This document shows, piece after piece, positions 1 through 9,796 of a stretch of DNA of 64,000 bases. Position 1 is the stretch's first letter; each line of letters starts with the position of its first letter. The position numbers were made by a program, and so were the translations under genes. Below the pieces are notes generated by a model. That model did not search any database. It saw only the letters and a list, made by a program, of their open reading frames with translations, and was not told where the DNA came from. This stretch comes from Datisca glomerata (taxonomy: Eukaryota > Streptophyta > Magnoliopsida > Cucurbitales > Datiscaceae): assembly GCA_003255025.1 (NCBI GenBank), contig QANY01002872.1, forward strand, positions 371,738-435,737, read 5' to 3'.

Positions 1-88
1 GCATTCATGCATCACGTTTACTTTTTGAATTCTAGATATTATCAATTATATTGAATCATGTATGTTTTAAATTCCAGTTATCAATATT

Positions 89-930
89 ATGTATACCATG
101 GGCAACCCTGTTACGGCTTTACTCGCTCTTGAAAAATTGAATGGTGATTATTTCGTACATTGAAAATCAAATATGAACTTAATGCTTATTTGAAAGAACC
201 ATAAGTTCATTCTTATTGAGAAATGTCCTGAGGAGCCCGCTGCTAACATCACTAAGAATGTTAGGAACAAATATGATGCTTGGATCATCTCAAACAATAA
301 GGCGAAGTTCTACATTCTTGTGAGCATGAATGATGTTCTGAGAACCAAGCATGAAAGTATGGAAACTGTCTATGAGATTATGGAATCTTTACAAGCAATG
401 TTTGGGCAGCAGTCCAATCAAAGTCGTCATGAGGTCACTAGGAGATATATGACAACTAAGATGAATAAGGGTAATTCTGTTCGAAAACATGATTTGAACA
501 TGATCAACATAATGCACAAGTTACCATCATACTAGAGTCACTGACACCAGCTTTTTCTGCATTCACGACTAATTATGCCATCAACAAGTTGCAATTCAAC
601 ATGACCCAGTTGTTAAATAAACTGCAAACTTATGAGTAACTCAACCTTAGAATAACCAAAGAGGGCGAGGCATATGTTGTTGAGCAAAAAAGCCTTCTTC
701 CAATATTGTTAAGAACAAAAAAGGAAGAAGAACAATGGTAAGGACAAGAGTAAGAACAAAATAGAAAAGAAAGCCAAGACATCACCAAAAGCCAAGAAGA
801 ACAAGAAAGACAGCAAGCCTAAAAGAAAATGTTTTAAATGTGGGATTGAAGGTCATTGGAAGAGAAACTATAACAAGTATCTCTCTGAGCTGAAGAAGAA
901 AAATGTAAATATGATTTACTTGTACTTGAA
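89..930 (+). pseudogene. copia A gag remnant
   Basis: An ATG at 89 aligns with the gag start of copy B at 14264; both read on to an EKLNGD-type motif typical of the copia gag N-terminus. The frame is broken soon after. An open piece at 320-535 covers the middle of gag, and at about 826-870 a zinc knuckle (CFKC...GHWKRN) can be read in which the last Cys has become Tyr. A lysine-rich stretch precedes the knuckle. Gag would form the cytoplasmic virus-like particle; this copy cannot encode it. Confidence 0.8.
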
Positions 931-932
931 GC

Positions 933-1110
933 TTGTTTGATTTGTCATCTTGGATACTTGATTTAGAAGCCACTAACCATGTATGTTTTTCTTTTCAGAT
1001 GCTTGATTCGTCAAAGGAGTTGGCTGATGGCGAGGTTGTTTTGAGAGTTGGCAGTGGTGCACACGTGTCAGCTAAAGCATTAGGGACTATCCATTTACTT
1101 TTCGGATATA
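933..1110 (+). pseudogene. copia A protease remnant
   Basis: The reading WILDLEATNHVC matches the copia aspartic-protease signature (usually WILDSGATNHVC), with the catalytic D-S-G changed to D-L-E. The sequence runs through a Gly/Val-rich segment to about 1110, where it is cut by a duplicated piece of integrase. Confidence 0.75.
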
Positions 1111-1390
1111 TCAACTTAGTAGAGAGTAAAATGACTAAGAGACCTTTTACAGGAAAGTACCAAGGAATCACTTAAGTTATTACATGGTGATGTTGTGGAC
1201 CGATCAATGTACAAGCTAGAGATGGGTACGAGTATTTTATCACTTTCATTGACGCCTACTCAAGATATGGTTATAGATACCTAATGCATCAAAAGTCTAA
1301 AACTTTTGGAAAGTTTAAAGACTTCAAGGATGAAGCTGAAAAGCAATTACGTCAATCATTTACTTTTCGGATATAACAACTTAGTTTTGA
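1111..1390 (+). repeat. duplicated integrase segment inserted in the protease/integrase junction
   Basis: Bases 1122-1361 are a near-identical copy of 1762-2001 (integrase N-terminal part). The insert is bracketed by two copies of a short sequence, TTTACTTTTCGGATAT, one at about 1092 and one at about 1361. The downstream copy continues into the normal integrase sequence. The arrangement resembles a template switch during reverse transcription. Confidence 0.85.
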
Positions 1391-2516
1391 ATGATGTTTA
1401 TTATATTCTTGATTTTTGAGGAATTTGATTTCTCGTTCATTTGCAAGAACAGTTATTTGAGGTTTCTTTCATTAATAAAGAGTTCATTATTTCTAAGAAT
1501 GAATTCGATATCTGTCATGCCAAAATAATAAATAAACTGTATATGCTTAAACCGACTGAACGCATGTTAAATAATTTTGAATTATTTAAAGTAACAAAGC
1601 ATAAAACTAACAAACGACAAAGAATTTCTCATGATGATAACAAATATTTATGGCATCTTAGGTTGGGATATATTAATCTAGATAGGTTAAACATGTTAAC
1701 AAAGCATGGTGCTTTGAGAGAGGTAAAAGTTGGAACTCGTCTTGTTTGTGAATCGTGTCTAGAGGGTAAAATGACTAAGAGACATTTTACAGGAAAGTGC
1801 CAAGGAACCACTTAAGTTATTACATGGTGATGTTGTGGACCGATCAATGTACAAGCTAGAGATGAGTACGAGTATTTTGTCACTTTCATTGACGCCTACT
1901 CAAGATATGGTTATAGATACCTAATGCATCAAAAGTCCAAAACTTTTGGAAATTTTAAAGACTTCAAGGATGAAGCTGAAAAGCAATCACGTCAATCATT
2001 GAAAACTCTTCGATCTGATCGAGGTGGTGATTACTTGGATTTAGAATTCAAGAATTATTTACTGGAGTGTGGAACCCTATCCCAACTCACAACACCTGAA
2101 ACACCACAGCAAAATGGTGTTGCAGAGAGGAGAAACCGAACCTTATTGAATATGGTTAGGTCGATGTTAAGCTACTCATCATTGTCACTTATATTTTGAG
2201 GATATGCACTACACACGGCAACTTACATTTTGAATGTAGTGCCCTCTAAGGCTGTAAGTAAGACGCTTTTAGAGTTATGGAATGGCTCCAAACCTAGTTT
2301 ACGCCATTTTCGTATACAGGGATGTCTAGCTCACGTTCTTAGACCCATGACGAGAAAGTTAGACTCAAGGTCTGAGGTATGCATGTCCGTTGGCTATTCT
2401 CTAGAGACTAGAGGTGGGTACTTTTATAGTCACAATGACCAAAAGGTGTTTGTGTCGAGAAATGAAACCTTTCTTGAGCATGATATATGCAAAACTACAA
2501 ACCTCGTAGCAAAGTA
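1391..2516 (+). pseudogene. copia A GAG-pre-integrase and integrase remnant
   Basis: Open pieces at 1441-1815, 1924-2199 and 2230-2517 give the pre-integrase zinc region (W-HLRLGY, then C-ESCLEGK), the integrase core (RSDRGGDYLDLEF; TPETPQQNGVAERRNRTLL) and the integrase C-terminal region (LWNGSKPS, FRIQGCLAHV). In-frame stops and frameshifts separate them (after 1815, 2199 and 2517). The core Asp-Asp-Glu residues are at least partly visible. Known role: cDNA insertion into the host genome. Dead in this copy. Confidence 0.85.
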
Positions 2517-4230
2517 GTTCTCGAGGAATTAGCGACTGATGAGATCAAACCATGTTCAATTTTGACTGATAAACGACAAACCTAAGAAATCACAGTTCCT
2601 GCAAAGGAAACCCCAGTGCAACGTTGTAGTGGGAGGGTTGTGAGACAACCAGTTTGCTGCAAACTAGAGGCACATGTCCTAGTGTCAGACACTAATAAAG
2701 ACGATCCATAATCTTATGATGAAGGAATGGATGATTCTTTAAAGGAGAAATGGCAAGATGCCATGAACTAGAAAATGGAATCTATGTATTGCAATTCCAT
2801 CTAGGAACTTGTAGATCCACCTGAAGATGTCAAGCTCATTAGATGTAAATGGATCTTCAAGAAGAAAATAGGTACAAATGGAAAAGTAGAGACTATCAAG
2901 GCACGGTTGGTAGCTAAGAGCTAAACAGAAAGGGAGAGAGTCGATTATGAAGAGACATTCTTCCATGTGGCCATGCTAAAATCCATTCGCATACTTTTGT
3001 CCATAGTCGCTAGTTTTGACTATGAGATATGAAAAATGAACGTCAAGATAGTTTTTCTAAATGACTCACTTGAACAAAGCATCTATATGATGCAACAAGA
3101 AGGGTTCGTACAAAAGGGACAAGATCAGAAAGTATGCAAGTTTCTTAAATTCATTTATGGATTAAAGCAAGCATCTAGATCTTGGAATCTTACCTTTGAT
3201 GAGATATGAAGTCTTATGGCTTCGAGTAAAATATTGACGAAGCATGTGTTTATAAATACACCAAAGATAAGATAATGGTTTTCTTATGTATTGCAATTCC
3301 ATCTAGGAACTTGCAATTTCATGTCCTAGTGTCAGACACTAATAAGGACGATCCATCATCTTATGAAGAAGGAATGTATGATTTTTTAAAGGATAAATGG
3401 AAAGATACCCTGAATTAGGAAATGGAATCTACGTATTGCAATTCCATCTAGGAACTTATAGATCCAGCTGAAGATGTCAGGCCCATTGGATGTAAATGGA
3501 TCTTCAAGAAGAAAAGAGGTACATATGAGAAAGTATAGACTTTTAAGGCACGGTTAGTAGCCAAGAGCTAAACAGAAAGGGGGAGAGCCGATTATAAAGA
3601 GACATTCTCCCATGTGGCCATGCTAAAATCCATTCGCATCCAAGTCCATAGTCGCTAGTTTTGACTATAGGATATGAAAAATGGACGTCAAGACAACTTT
3701 TCTAGATGACTCACTTGAAGAAAGCATCTATATGATGCAACAAGAAGGGTTCGTACAAAATGGGCAAGATCAGAAAGTATGCAAGTTTCTTAAATTCATT
3801 TATGGATTAAAAGCAAGCATCTAGATCTTGAAATCTTACCTTTGATGAGATTATGAAGTCTTATGGCTTCGAGCAAAATATTGACGAAGCATGTGTTTAT
3901 AAATACACAAAAGATAAGATAATGATTTTCTTAGTTCTTTATGTTGATGATATTCTATTCATTGGGAATAATGTAGAAACTTTGTCAAAGGTAAAGAAGT
4001 AGGTAGCTGAGAAATTTCAAATGAAACATTTTGATGAAGCGAGCTATGTTCTAGGCATCAAAATCCTAAGGGATAGAAAGAATAAGTTCTTGGCACTTTT
4101 TCAAGCGTCTTATATTGATAAGGTACTAGAGAGGTTCTCTATGAAGAATTCTAAGAAAGGTCAACAACCGATCGGACATGAAATTGTCCTCTCTAAGGAA
4201 CAATGTCCTAAGACACATTAGGAGGAAGAG
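2517..4230 (+). pseudogene. copia A reverse transcriptase remnant with internal duplication
   Basis: The RT is heavily broken. The N-terminal W-ELVDPPE-like segment and the CKWIFKKK motif are seen near 2800-2870 and again near 3440-3510, because about 0.6 kb is duplicated (2677-3286 and 3319-3935). The active-site motif LYVDDIL is readable at about 3938, followed by VETLSKVKK and the stretch 4021-4221 (EASYVLGIKILRD, SYIDKVLERFSM). These match copia RT subdomains. Numerous stops prevent translation. Confidence 0.85.
2677..3935 (+). repeat. direct duplication of about 0.6 kb inside copia A RT
   Basis: Bases 2677-3286 and 3319-3935 align along their length, starting at CATGTCCTAGTGTCAGACAC and ending around the GATAAGATAATG segment. 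The junction (about 3287-3318) carries a third, short copy of sequence otherwise found near 2785-2812. This looks like two template jumps rather than a simple unequal crossover. Confidence 0.85.
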
Positions 4231-4860
4231 GATATGATTTGTTATGCAGTGAGAATTGTCAATCATTATCAATCAATCCAGGTTTGAAACACTGGATTGC
4301 AGTAAAGTACATTCTCAAGTATTTTAGGAGAACGAGAAACTATATGCTTGTTTATTCAAGTGGAGACCTAAACCCCACTAGATATACTGATTCTAACTTT
4401 TAATCAGACAGATAGTTGAAAGTCAACATCTGGATTAGTATTCACCCTAGGTGGAGAAGCTGTAGTTTGGAGAAGTATTAAATAATCCAGCATTGCAGAT
4501 TCCACTATGGAAGCCGAATATATAGCGGCTTGTGAAGCTGTGAAAGAGGCGGTATTGCTCAGAAAGTTCTATTCGTATCTAGAAGTAGTTCCAGATATGG
4601 ACAAGCCACTCGTCCTGTACTATGATGATCGTGGGGCGGTAGCAAATTCTAAAGAATCGAGGAGTCACAAGAGGGGAAAGCACGTAGAGAGGAAATATCA
4701 TCTTGTAAGAGAGATCATGAATCAAAGAGATGTGATTGTTGTGAAGATAGGATCTGAACTGAACCTGGCTAATCCTTTTACAAAAACACTTCATGCGAAG
4801 TCATTTGAGGGTCACGTGCGTAACGTGAGATTCAGAAAGATGTCACATTTTCTTTAGGGC
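4231..4860 (+). pseudogene. copia A RNase H remnant
   Basis: The open part 4507-4857 reads MEAEYIAACEAVKEAVLLRK, then LYYDDRGAVANSKE, KHVERKYHLVREI and NPFTKTLHAKSFEGH, which is the C-terminal half of copia RNase H (the YCDN-type motif appears as YYDD). The N-terminal half (4260-4500) is frame-broken. It ends just before the polypurine tract and 3' LTR. Confidence 0.85.
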
Positions 4861-4871
4861 AAGTGGGAGAT

Positions 4872-5365
4872 TGTTGGGGGCTACGCCCTTAAAACATGTG
4901 TATTGACATTTTGATATGAAGTTTAAAGAGGACTACATTTTTCTTAAATTTGTTCTTTTAAATTATTATTGACTAATTTATATAAATATCTAAAAATTTC
5001 ATATTCATTTATGAGACTATGATCTTGTATTAGTACGAGAGGATTAAGATCATAGATAATGAATAAAATTATCAGTAACATATTAAAGTATAGAATCTTT
5101 AATGAATGGTTACAAGTACGGTTCACTAAGTATTATGAATGCATGTGATCTAGATTCGGATCATTGATATGGATAGTTATCTTAGTGAATGTACTTTATA
5201 TAATAAGATTATATATGACAGAACCGATGTGAATTAATATCTTTATTAACATGTCGTTTATCATAAAGATTTAATACACATCAATTCGATGATCATATAT
5301 AGATCAGTCTGAATCTTGAGTAGTCATTAACTCCTATGCATGTTTACTGGTCTTTTGATTCACTC
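4872..5365 (+). repeat. partial 3' LTR of copia A
   Basis: Starts TGTTGG right after AAGTGGGAGAT and aligns with the first about 500 bases of the full-length LTR at 7275-9209. Similarity stops at about 5365 (after CTTTTGATTCACTCG), so roughly three quarters of the LTR is missing. Confidence 0.8.
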
Positions 5366-5748
5366 GGTGACAAATCTTTAGGGTGACACCAAACTGTACA
5401 CTCTAAGTTCATTCTGTTTGGGTGACAAAGAGCTTGTTTAGAGATATGTTGATGTGAAGTTTGACTTTGCCCTCGACCTCAGGTTCACTTTTGTAAGGCA
5501 CCAATTAGCCTGAAGTGTCTTTAAGATGGTTGCGGGATTCATTTTTTCCTGTCAAATTCAGGTTTCCATTTAACTAGTTGTTAAATAGTGCAAAGTAATA
5601 ATGTTTTTCGTGAGGTGCAACTTTGTTCTATACTTCAAAATAACCTCAACTTAGTGCCGAAGACTACCAAGTAGGTAGGGATACTCAAGTGCAGCTGGGG
5701 CAAGTCATTGGGGTGCTACATCAATTAACTACCATGGGTTTAGCCAAG
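5366..5748. other. unassigned sequence between LTR fragment and CACTA end
   Basis: No coding potential or recognised repeat. It follows the break point of the LTR and ends exactly where the CACTA-like terminus begins. Possibly the target sequence into which both elements came to lie. Confidence 0.5.
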
Positions 5749-6060
5749 CACTACTACAAAATAAAGCCCTTTTACGATGGTATATACCCGTCGTCTATTA
5801 CTATAGATGACAGAAATTTATCAACATCTATGTGTGTGTCGTGTAATGTTTTTCACATTACATAACGGTAGGCAAAAAAACGTCATAAAACATCATCTTT
5901 ACAACGAGGATTTTTTCCATAAACGTCATAATATGTATAATGGTACGACAATCGTGTTTTTTTTTATTATTATGACGCTTTTGATAACCACCGTCATACA
6001 AGATGACTTTTGTTGTTGTAATTCATTGTCTTTATTATGACGTTACATTTATTTACCATA
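5749..6060 (+). mobile_element. CACTA (En/Spm-like) transposon terminus with subterminal repeats
   Basis: Begins CACTACTACAAAA, the classic plant CACTA terminus, followed by a GACGG/CCGTCGT-type pair and repeated short motifs such as CGTCAT and ATGACG on both strands (about 5785-6045), as expected of subterminal transposase-binding repeats. The preceding three bases are AAG. A matching right end was not proven; the best candidate is TTTATTGTAGTG ending at 22904, which lacks a matching 3-base duplication. No transposase gene is visible, so the element would be non-autonomous. Confidence 0.65.
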
Positions 6061-6484
6061 GTTTTAAATTACCTTTTTACTTCTATTTTTATATCTACCA
6101 TTGCAAGTATTGCTATTAATAGTTTTAATTCCACCCTAAAATTCGCCTTAACCTAATTACAATTGCTCTGAAAATATCAAATTAATAAAAATAAATAAAA
6201 GTAGATACCAAACCTTAAACTCTCAGGATTTATATACTATCAATAAAATATAGGAAGCCATAAGACAATAATCCATTGACACACCATAAGAAAATACAGG
6301 GAAAAAGAAAGAGACATACATGATTTTTTTGGATCCTACTGTACTAGCTGAAAAATAAATAAAAAACATGTTTACTTTAGCCATAAAACATGTAAAAAAA
6401 ACATGGAGGCATAATTGTATACATCTTAAAGAACCTTATTAGTAAAGAATAACGAGGTTAGAACCTCTAATACACAGGAGCAAG

Positions 6485-6720
6485 TCAAAGAATATTGTTG
6501 AAGCTTTCGATTTGATTAGTTTCTTCAAGCATGGAAGCGGCCTGCAAGCAGTCGATGACATCGGCTATTCGACCATCATTCTTTTGAACCATTCTCAAAT
6601 AATACCAAGCCTTATGGTTGGTCGGATCTATCCTAAGCGCGTCTGGAAGTAAGCTCCTTGCAAATGGTACAGTCTTTGGTCCCAATTTTGATAACAAAGC
6701 CCAATCATTATCGCCAAGGA
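6485..6720 (-). pseudogene. gene fragment: C-terminus of NPG1/NPGR-like TPR protein
   Basis: Minus-strand translation gives KLGPKTVPFARSLLPDALR, then DPTNHKAWYYLRMVQKNDGR, IADVIDCLQAASMLEE and a stop at 6485-6487. This strongly resembles the last TPR of plant NO POLLEN GERMINATION-RELATED (calmodulin-binding TPR) proteins. Only the last exon or exons are present, so it is a captured fragment or remnant, not a gene. It lies about 430 bases inside the CACTA-like end and points the same way as the other gene fragments at 19489-21930. Confidence 0.7.
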
Positions 6721-7274
6721 ACATAATATGGTTCAAGTATAAGAGCATTAAGATAAGCAGAAAAAGCTTCTCGGATTTGTCCCCGTCCTTCAAACATGAT
6801 ACCTAATAGAATTAAACAACAACAATAATATCGACAAGAGGAAAGGAAAATCATAAGAAATAATCTATAAAAGCATAAAGCTTATAGTCAGGGGTGGGGG
6901 GAGGTTGACATATCATGGAACGAGTTGGGAAGGAAAGGCAAAAAACTAATATTCTATGAAAGCAACAAGGGCAGTAAAAATTTCCACTTTCCATAAGAGG
7001 CTATGAAGTTTGTACGATTGTAAAAGATAATACCCAGTTTATGGGTTTAATGTCAGCAGTACCTCTTAGCACTGCTCTAAGAGGCAACAAAATATTTTCT
7101 TTGAAATTCTAGCGAATAATTAAACCTACAAACCCACTGCCAATTTCAAAACCCTATTATGCAGGTAATGGCATAATAGCCTTAGCAAGCTCAACTTCAA
7201 GTTTGTCAAAAACTGGTGAGCCCAGACCCTGAAATACAATTATGGATCAAGTTTTATCCAATAAGAATAATAAG
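6721..7274. other. non-coding stretch
   Basis: Probably intronic or flanking sequence of the captured fragment, up to the point where the copia B LTR begins. No other feature seen. Confidence 0.4.
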
Positions 7275-9209
7275 TGTTGGGCATAGTACCCTCAAAGCAT
7301 GTGTAAAGACATTTTATCTGAAAATTAATAAAAAAGTATTTTTTCTTATAATTGTATTCTTTAAATTATTATTGAATAATTAATATAAATAATTAAAAAC
7401 TTCATATTCATTAATGAGACTATGATTTTTTATTTGTACGAGAGGATTAAGATCATAGATAATGAATAAAGTAGTCTACAACATATTAATTCATGAAATC
7501 TTTAATGAATGTTTGCTAGTACGGTTCCCTAAACATTTTGAATGTATGTGATCTAGATCTGGCTCGATGTTTCGGATAGACATCTTAGTGAATGTACTTT
7601 ATATAATTAGATTATATAAGACAAGACCGATGTGAATTAATATCTTTATTAACTTACCGTTTATCATAAAGAATTAATACACATCAATTAGATGATCATA
7701 TGTAGATCAGTCTAAATCCTTAGTAGTCATCAATTCCTATACATGTCTACTGGATCTTTTGATTCACTCGTTAATGTTGTTTTGGAGATTCAGTGTCATG
7801 CATGGATGAGAACATGATCTTACAAGATTTAGAATCCAAGTTTTCCTAATGAATCATATATTAGTTTCTTTAAGTGTTAGTCTTGGAGCTGAATTGTTAT
7901 TGAGCTCAAATTTATAATTCGATTATAAATTAACTGTTCACTAGTGAATAAATCGTATTTAAAGATCAATAGATAATTAGAAGGGTAAAATGATAATTTT
8001 GACCTTATTTACTTTACGAAACAATATAAATATATTCTATAATTACTAAGAGTGTAATTCCATAGTTATAGTGAAATAATAATGGAATTAGTAAATGAGA
8101 TTATTTAATTAAAGAGTTTAATTAAAAATATGATTTATTGAAACTTAGAATTATGGGTCCATAGTCCCCAAGCCAACTCTGTACTACACAGTTTATGGTG
8201 TGAATGTTTCAAGGCATAAAAAAGGATTAGCTTGCAAAAGGAACTAAATTTTCGGGGGAAATATATAATTATGAGATAATTTTGTGTTATCAATTAATTA
8301 AGAATTATATAACTAAATTAATTATTATAATTTTCAGATATTATAATTAATTAACTATATATATATACNATTTACTAACCTGTCAATTTTGAATTAACAT
8401 ATAAGTCAGTTGATAGATGTTATCAGATAAACTAATTTTGAATTAACTGATATTTAGATATTTATCTCATTAAATAAAAATTTAAAAAAATTGTCACGTG
8501 GTATATCAGACTACCACACCCTAATCACTGATTTTGAATCAATGATTGACATGGCACACTGCAGTGTCACATAACACTGTAGTAGTGCACGTCACACTGA
8601 AGTACCTCATGGCACTTAGCGCAGGCTGTAGTGGGTCTCGCTGCAGTGGCACATTTCTAAATAATTTATTATTTTATCTAAAACTAAAACCTAATGAGCC
8701 TTGACCTAGAACATATATAGATAATTATTCTATTGGCCTCATAATTTGATATCTGACTGATTAATTGTTATTCAAAGCTCTACAACTTCTTTAATTCTCT
8801 CTCTCAGATTTTTGTCTCAAAAGTCCCTCTCCAAATCTATAGATCTTTTTTTCTTGATTACATCTAGAGATAGAAATTTTTTCTTGATTCATTCTACGTG
8901 CCCACACACGTCCTTGTGTGTGTGATGATTCATTTAAAAGATTATTGGTGTGGATCTCAAAGTCTATTCATTGTAGAATTGAACGCTCGTTGTTTTTACT
9001 AAAAGAAAAAAATGACGCTTGATAGACTTCAAGAGGTAAAATCATTTTCTTTGAACGTCTATTACTTTAATGTATATCTTCTATTTGATCCATGTAGAAA
9101 AAAAAATTTCACAAAAAAAATATTTTGGCATCTGTGGCATCACGATTGTTTTTTAATCATCAAAATTTTCAAAACCCCCCCTTCCAATGTGCGTGCCGCG
9201 ATTCCAACA
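7275..9209 (+). repeat. 5' LTR of copia B (1,935 bp)
   Basis: Starts TGTTGG and ends CCAACA, a perfect 6-bp inverted terminus. The start matches the LTR starts at 4872, 40882, 45680 and 63949. It contains one unknown base near 8369. This is the only full-length copy of this LTR in the window and serves as the reference for the others. Confidence 0.85.
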
Positions 9210-9211
9210 AA

Positions 9212-9223
9212 TGTTATAAAAGC
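9212..9223 (+). other. degraded primer-binding site (initiator tRNA-Met type)
   Basis: TGTTATAAAAGC lies two bases after the LTR end and matches the plant tRNA-iMet primer site TGGTATCAGAGC at 9 of 12 positions. Its position rather than its sequence is the main argument. Confidence 0.55.
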
Positions 9224-9504
9224 AGTCGTAATATATGTATACATCAAATGCCGTGTGGATTTACTTGCATTATTCAATATATATGTTGATATGTATGAAT
9301 GAATGAATGGTTATGTTTTTTGAATGTATGGTTAATGGTGAATCGTTAATTGTATGGTGACTATTGGTTTTAGGCTTTGTTCTTTTTTTTTCCTTTAGAT
9401 ATTGTGTAAGCCATTCGAGATATAGGAATTTTTGTAATTTTATTTTGAATATTATGTTGTAATATTTTAGTACGCAAGCGACGAAGAACACACGAGACAG
9501 ATGC

Positions 9505-9700
9505 ATAGGAGAAGTGGCAAGGGAGTTCCACAATGGAACTCCACCGCCGCCAGTAGCGGCGGTAATGTCCCACGGCCACCACACGGTAGCGGCGGTGGCG
9601 GGATTATCCCGCTGCCACCACAAGATGCTAGCAGTGGTGGTGGGATTCCCCGTTGCCACCACCGATGGCAATCCTTGTGATTGCCAGGGTACGAGGTACA
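9505..9700. repeat. GC-rich imperfect repeat island in the copia B leader
   Basis: A sharp GC-rich island in AT-rich surroundings, made of GGCGG/CCGCC and GGTGG/CCACC motifs. A unit of the form GGCGGGATTATCCCGCTGCC recurs as GGTGGGATTCCCCGTTGCC. Several pieces are self-complementary, so an RNA leader could fold strongly here. Open frames on both strands are low-complexity and not credible genes. Confidence 0.6.
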
Positions 9701-9796
9701 AATGCCCTGATACTGTATTGTCTTATCTTTGTGATGCTTCGCGAATATCCTAATCATATATTTTATCTTTTAATTATAAAATTAATGTAAATTTTT

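Larger units (their letters stand above)
1..5365 (+). mobile_element. Ty1/copia retrotransposon copy A, degenerate, 5' end outside window
   Basis: Order gag, protease, integrase, reverse transcriptase, RNase H and then 3' LTR is that of Ty1/copia. The first bases match the leader just before gag of copy B (about 14170), so the 5' LTR lies left of the window. Many stops and frameshifts, plus two large internal duplications, make it non-functional. Its LTR begins TGTTGG after a polypurine tract (AAGTGGGAGA), and the same LTR family appears at 7275, 40882, 45680 and 63949. Copies A, B and C belong to one family by nucleotide similarity. The lineage within copia was not resolved. Confidence 0.9.

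Noticed and set aside
7275..9209. Solo LTR interpretation
   Set aside because: A decayed tRNA-Met primer site follows at the right distance, flanking 5-mers differ (ATAAG and AATGT), and the same family's gag starts downstream, so it is treated as the 5' LTR of copia B.
9270..9757. Overlapping open frames on both strands in the GC-rich island
   Set aside because: Low-complexity repeats give open frames in several phases at once; no start context or family signature.
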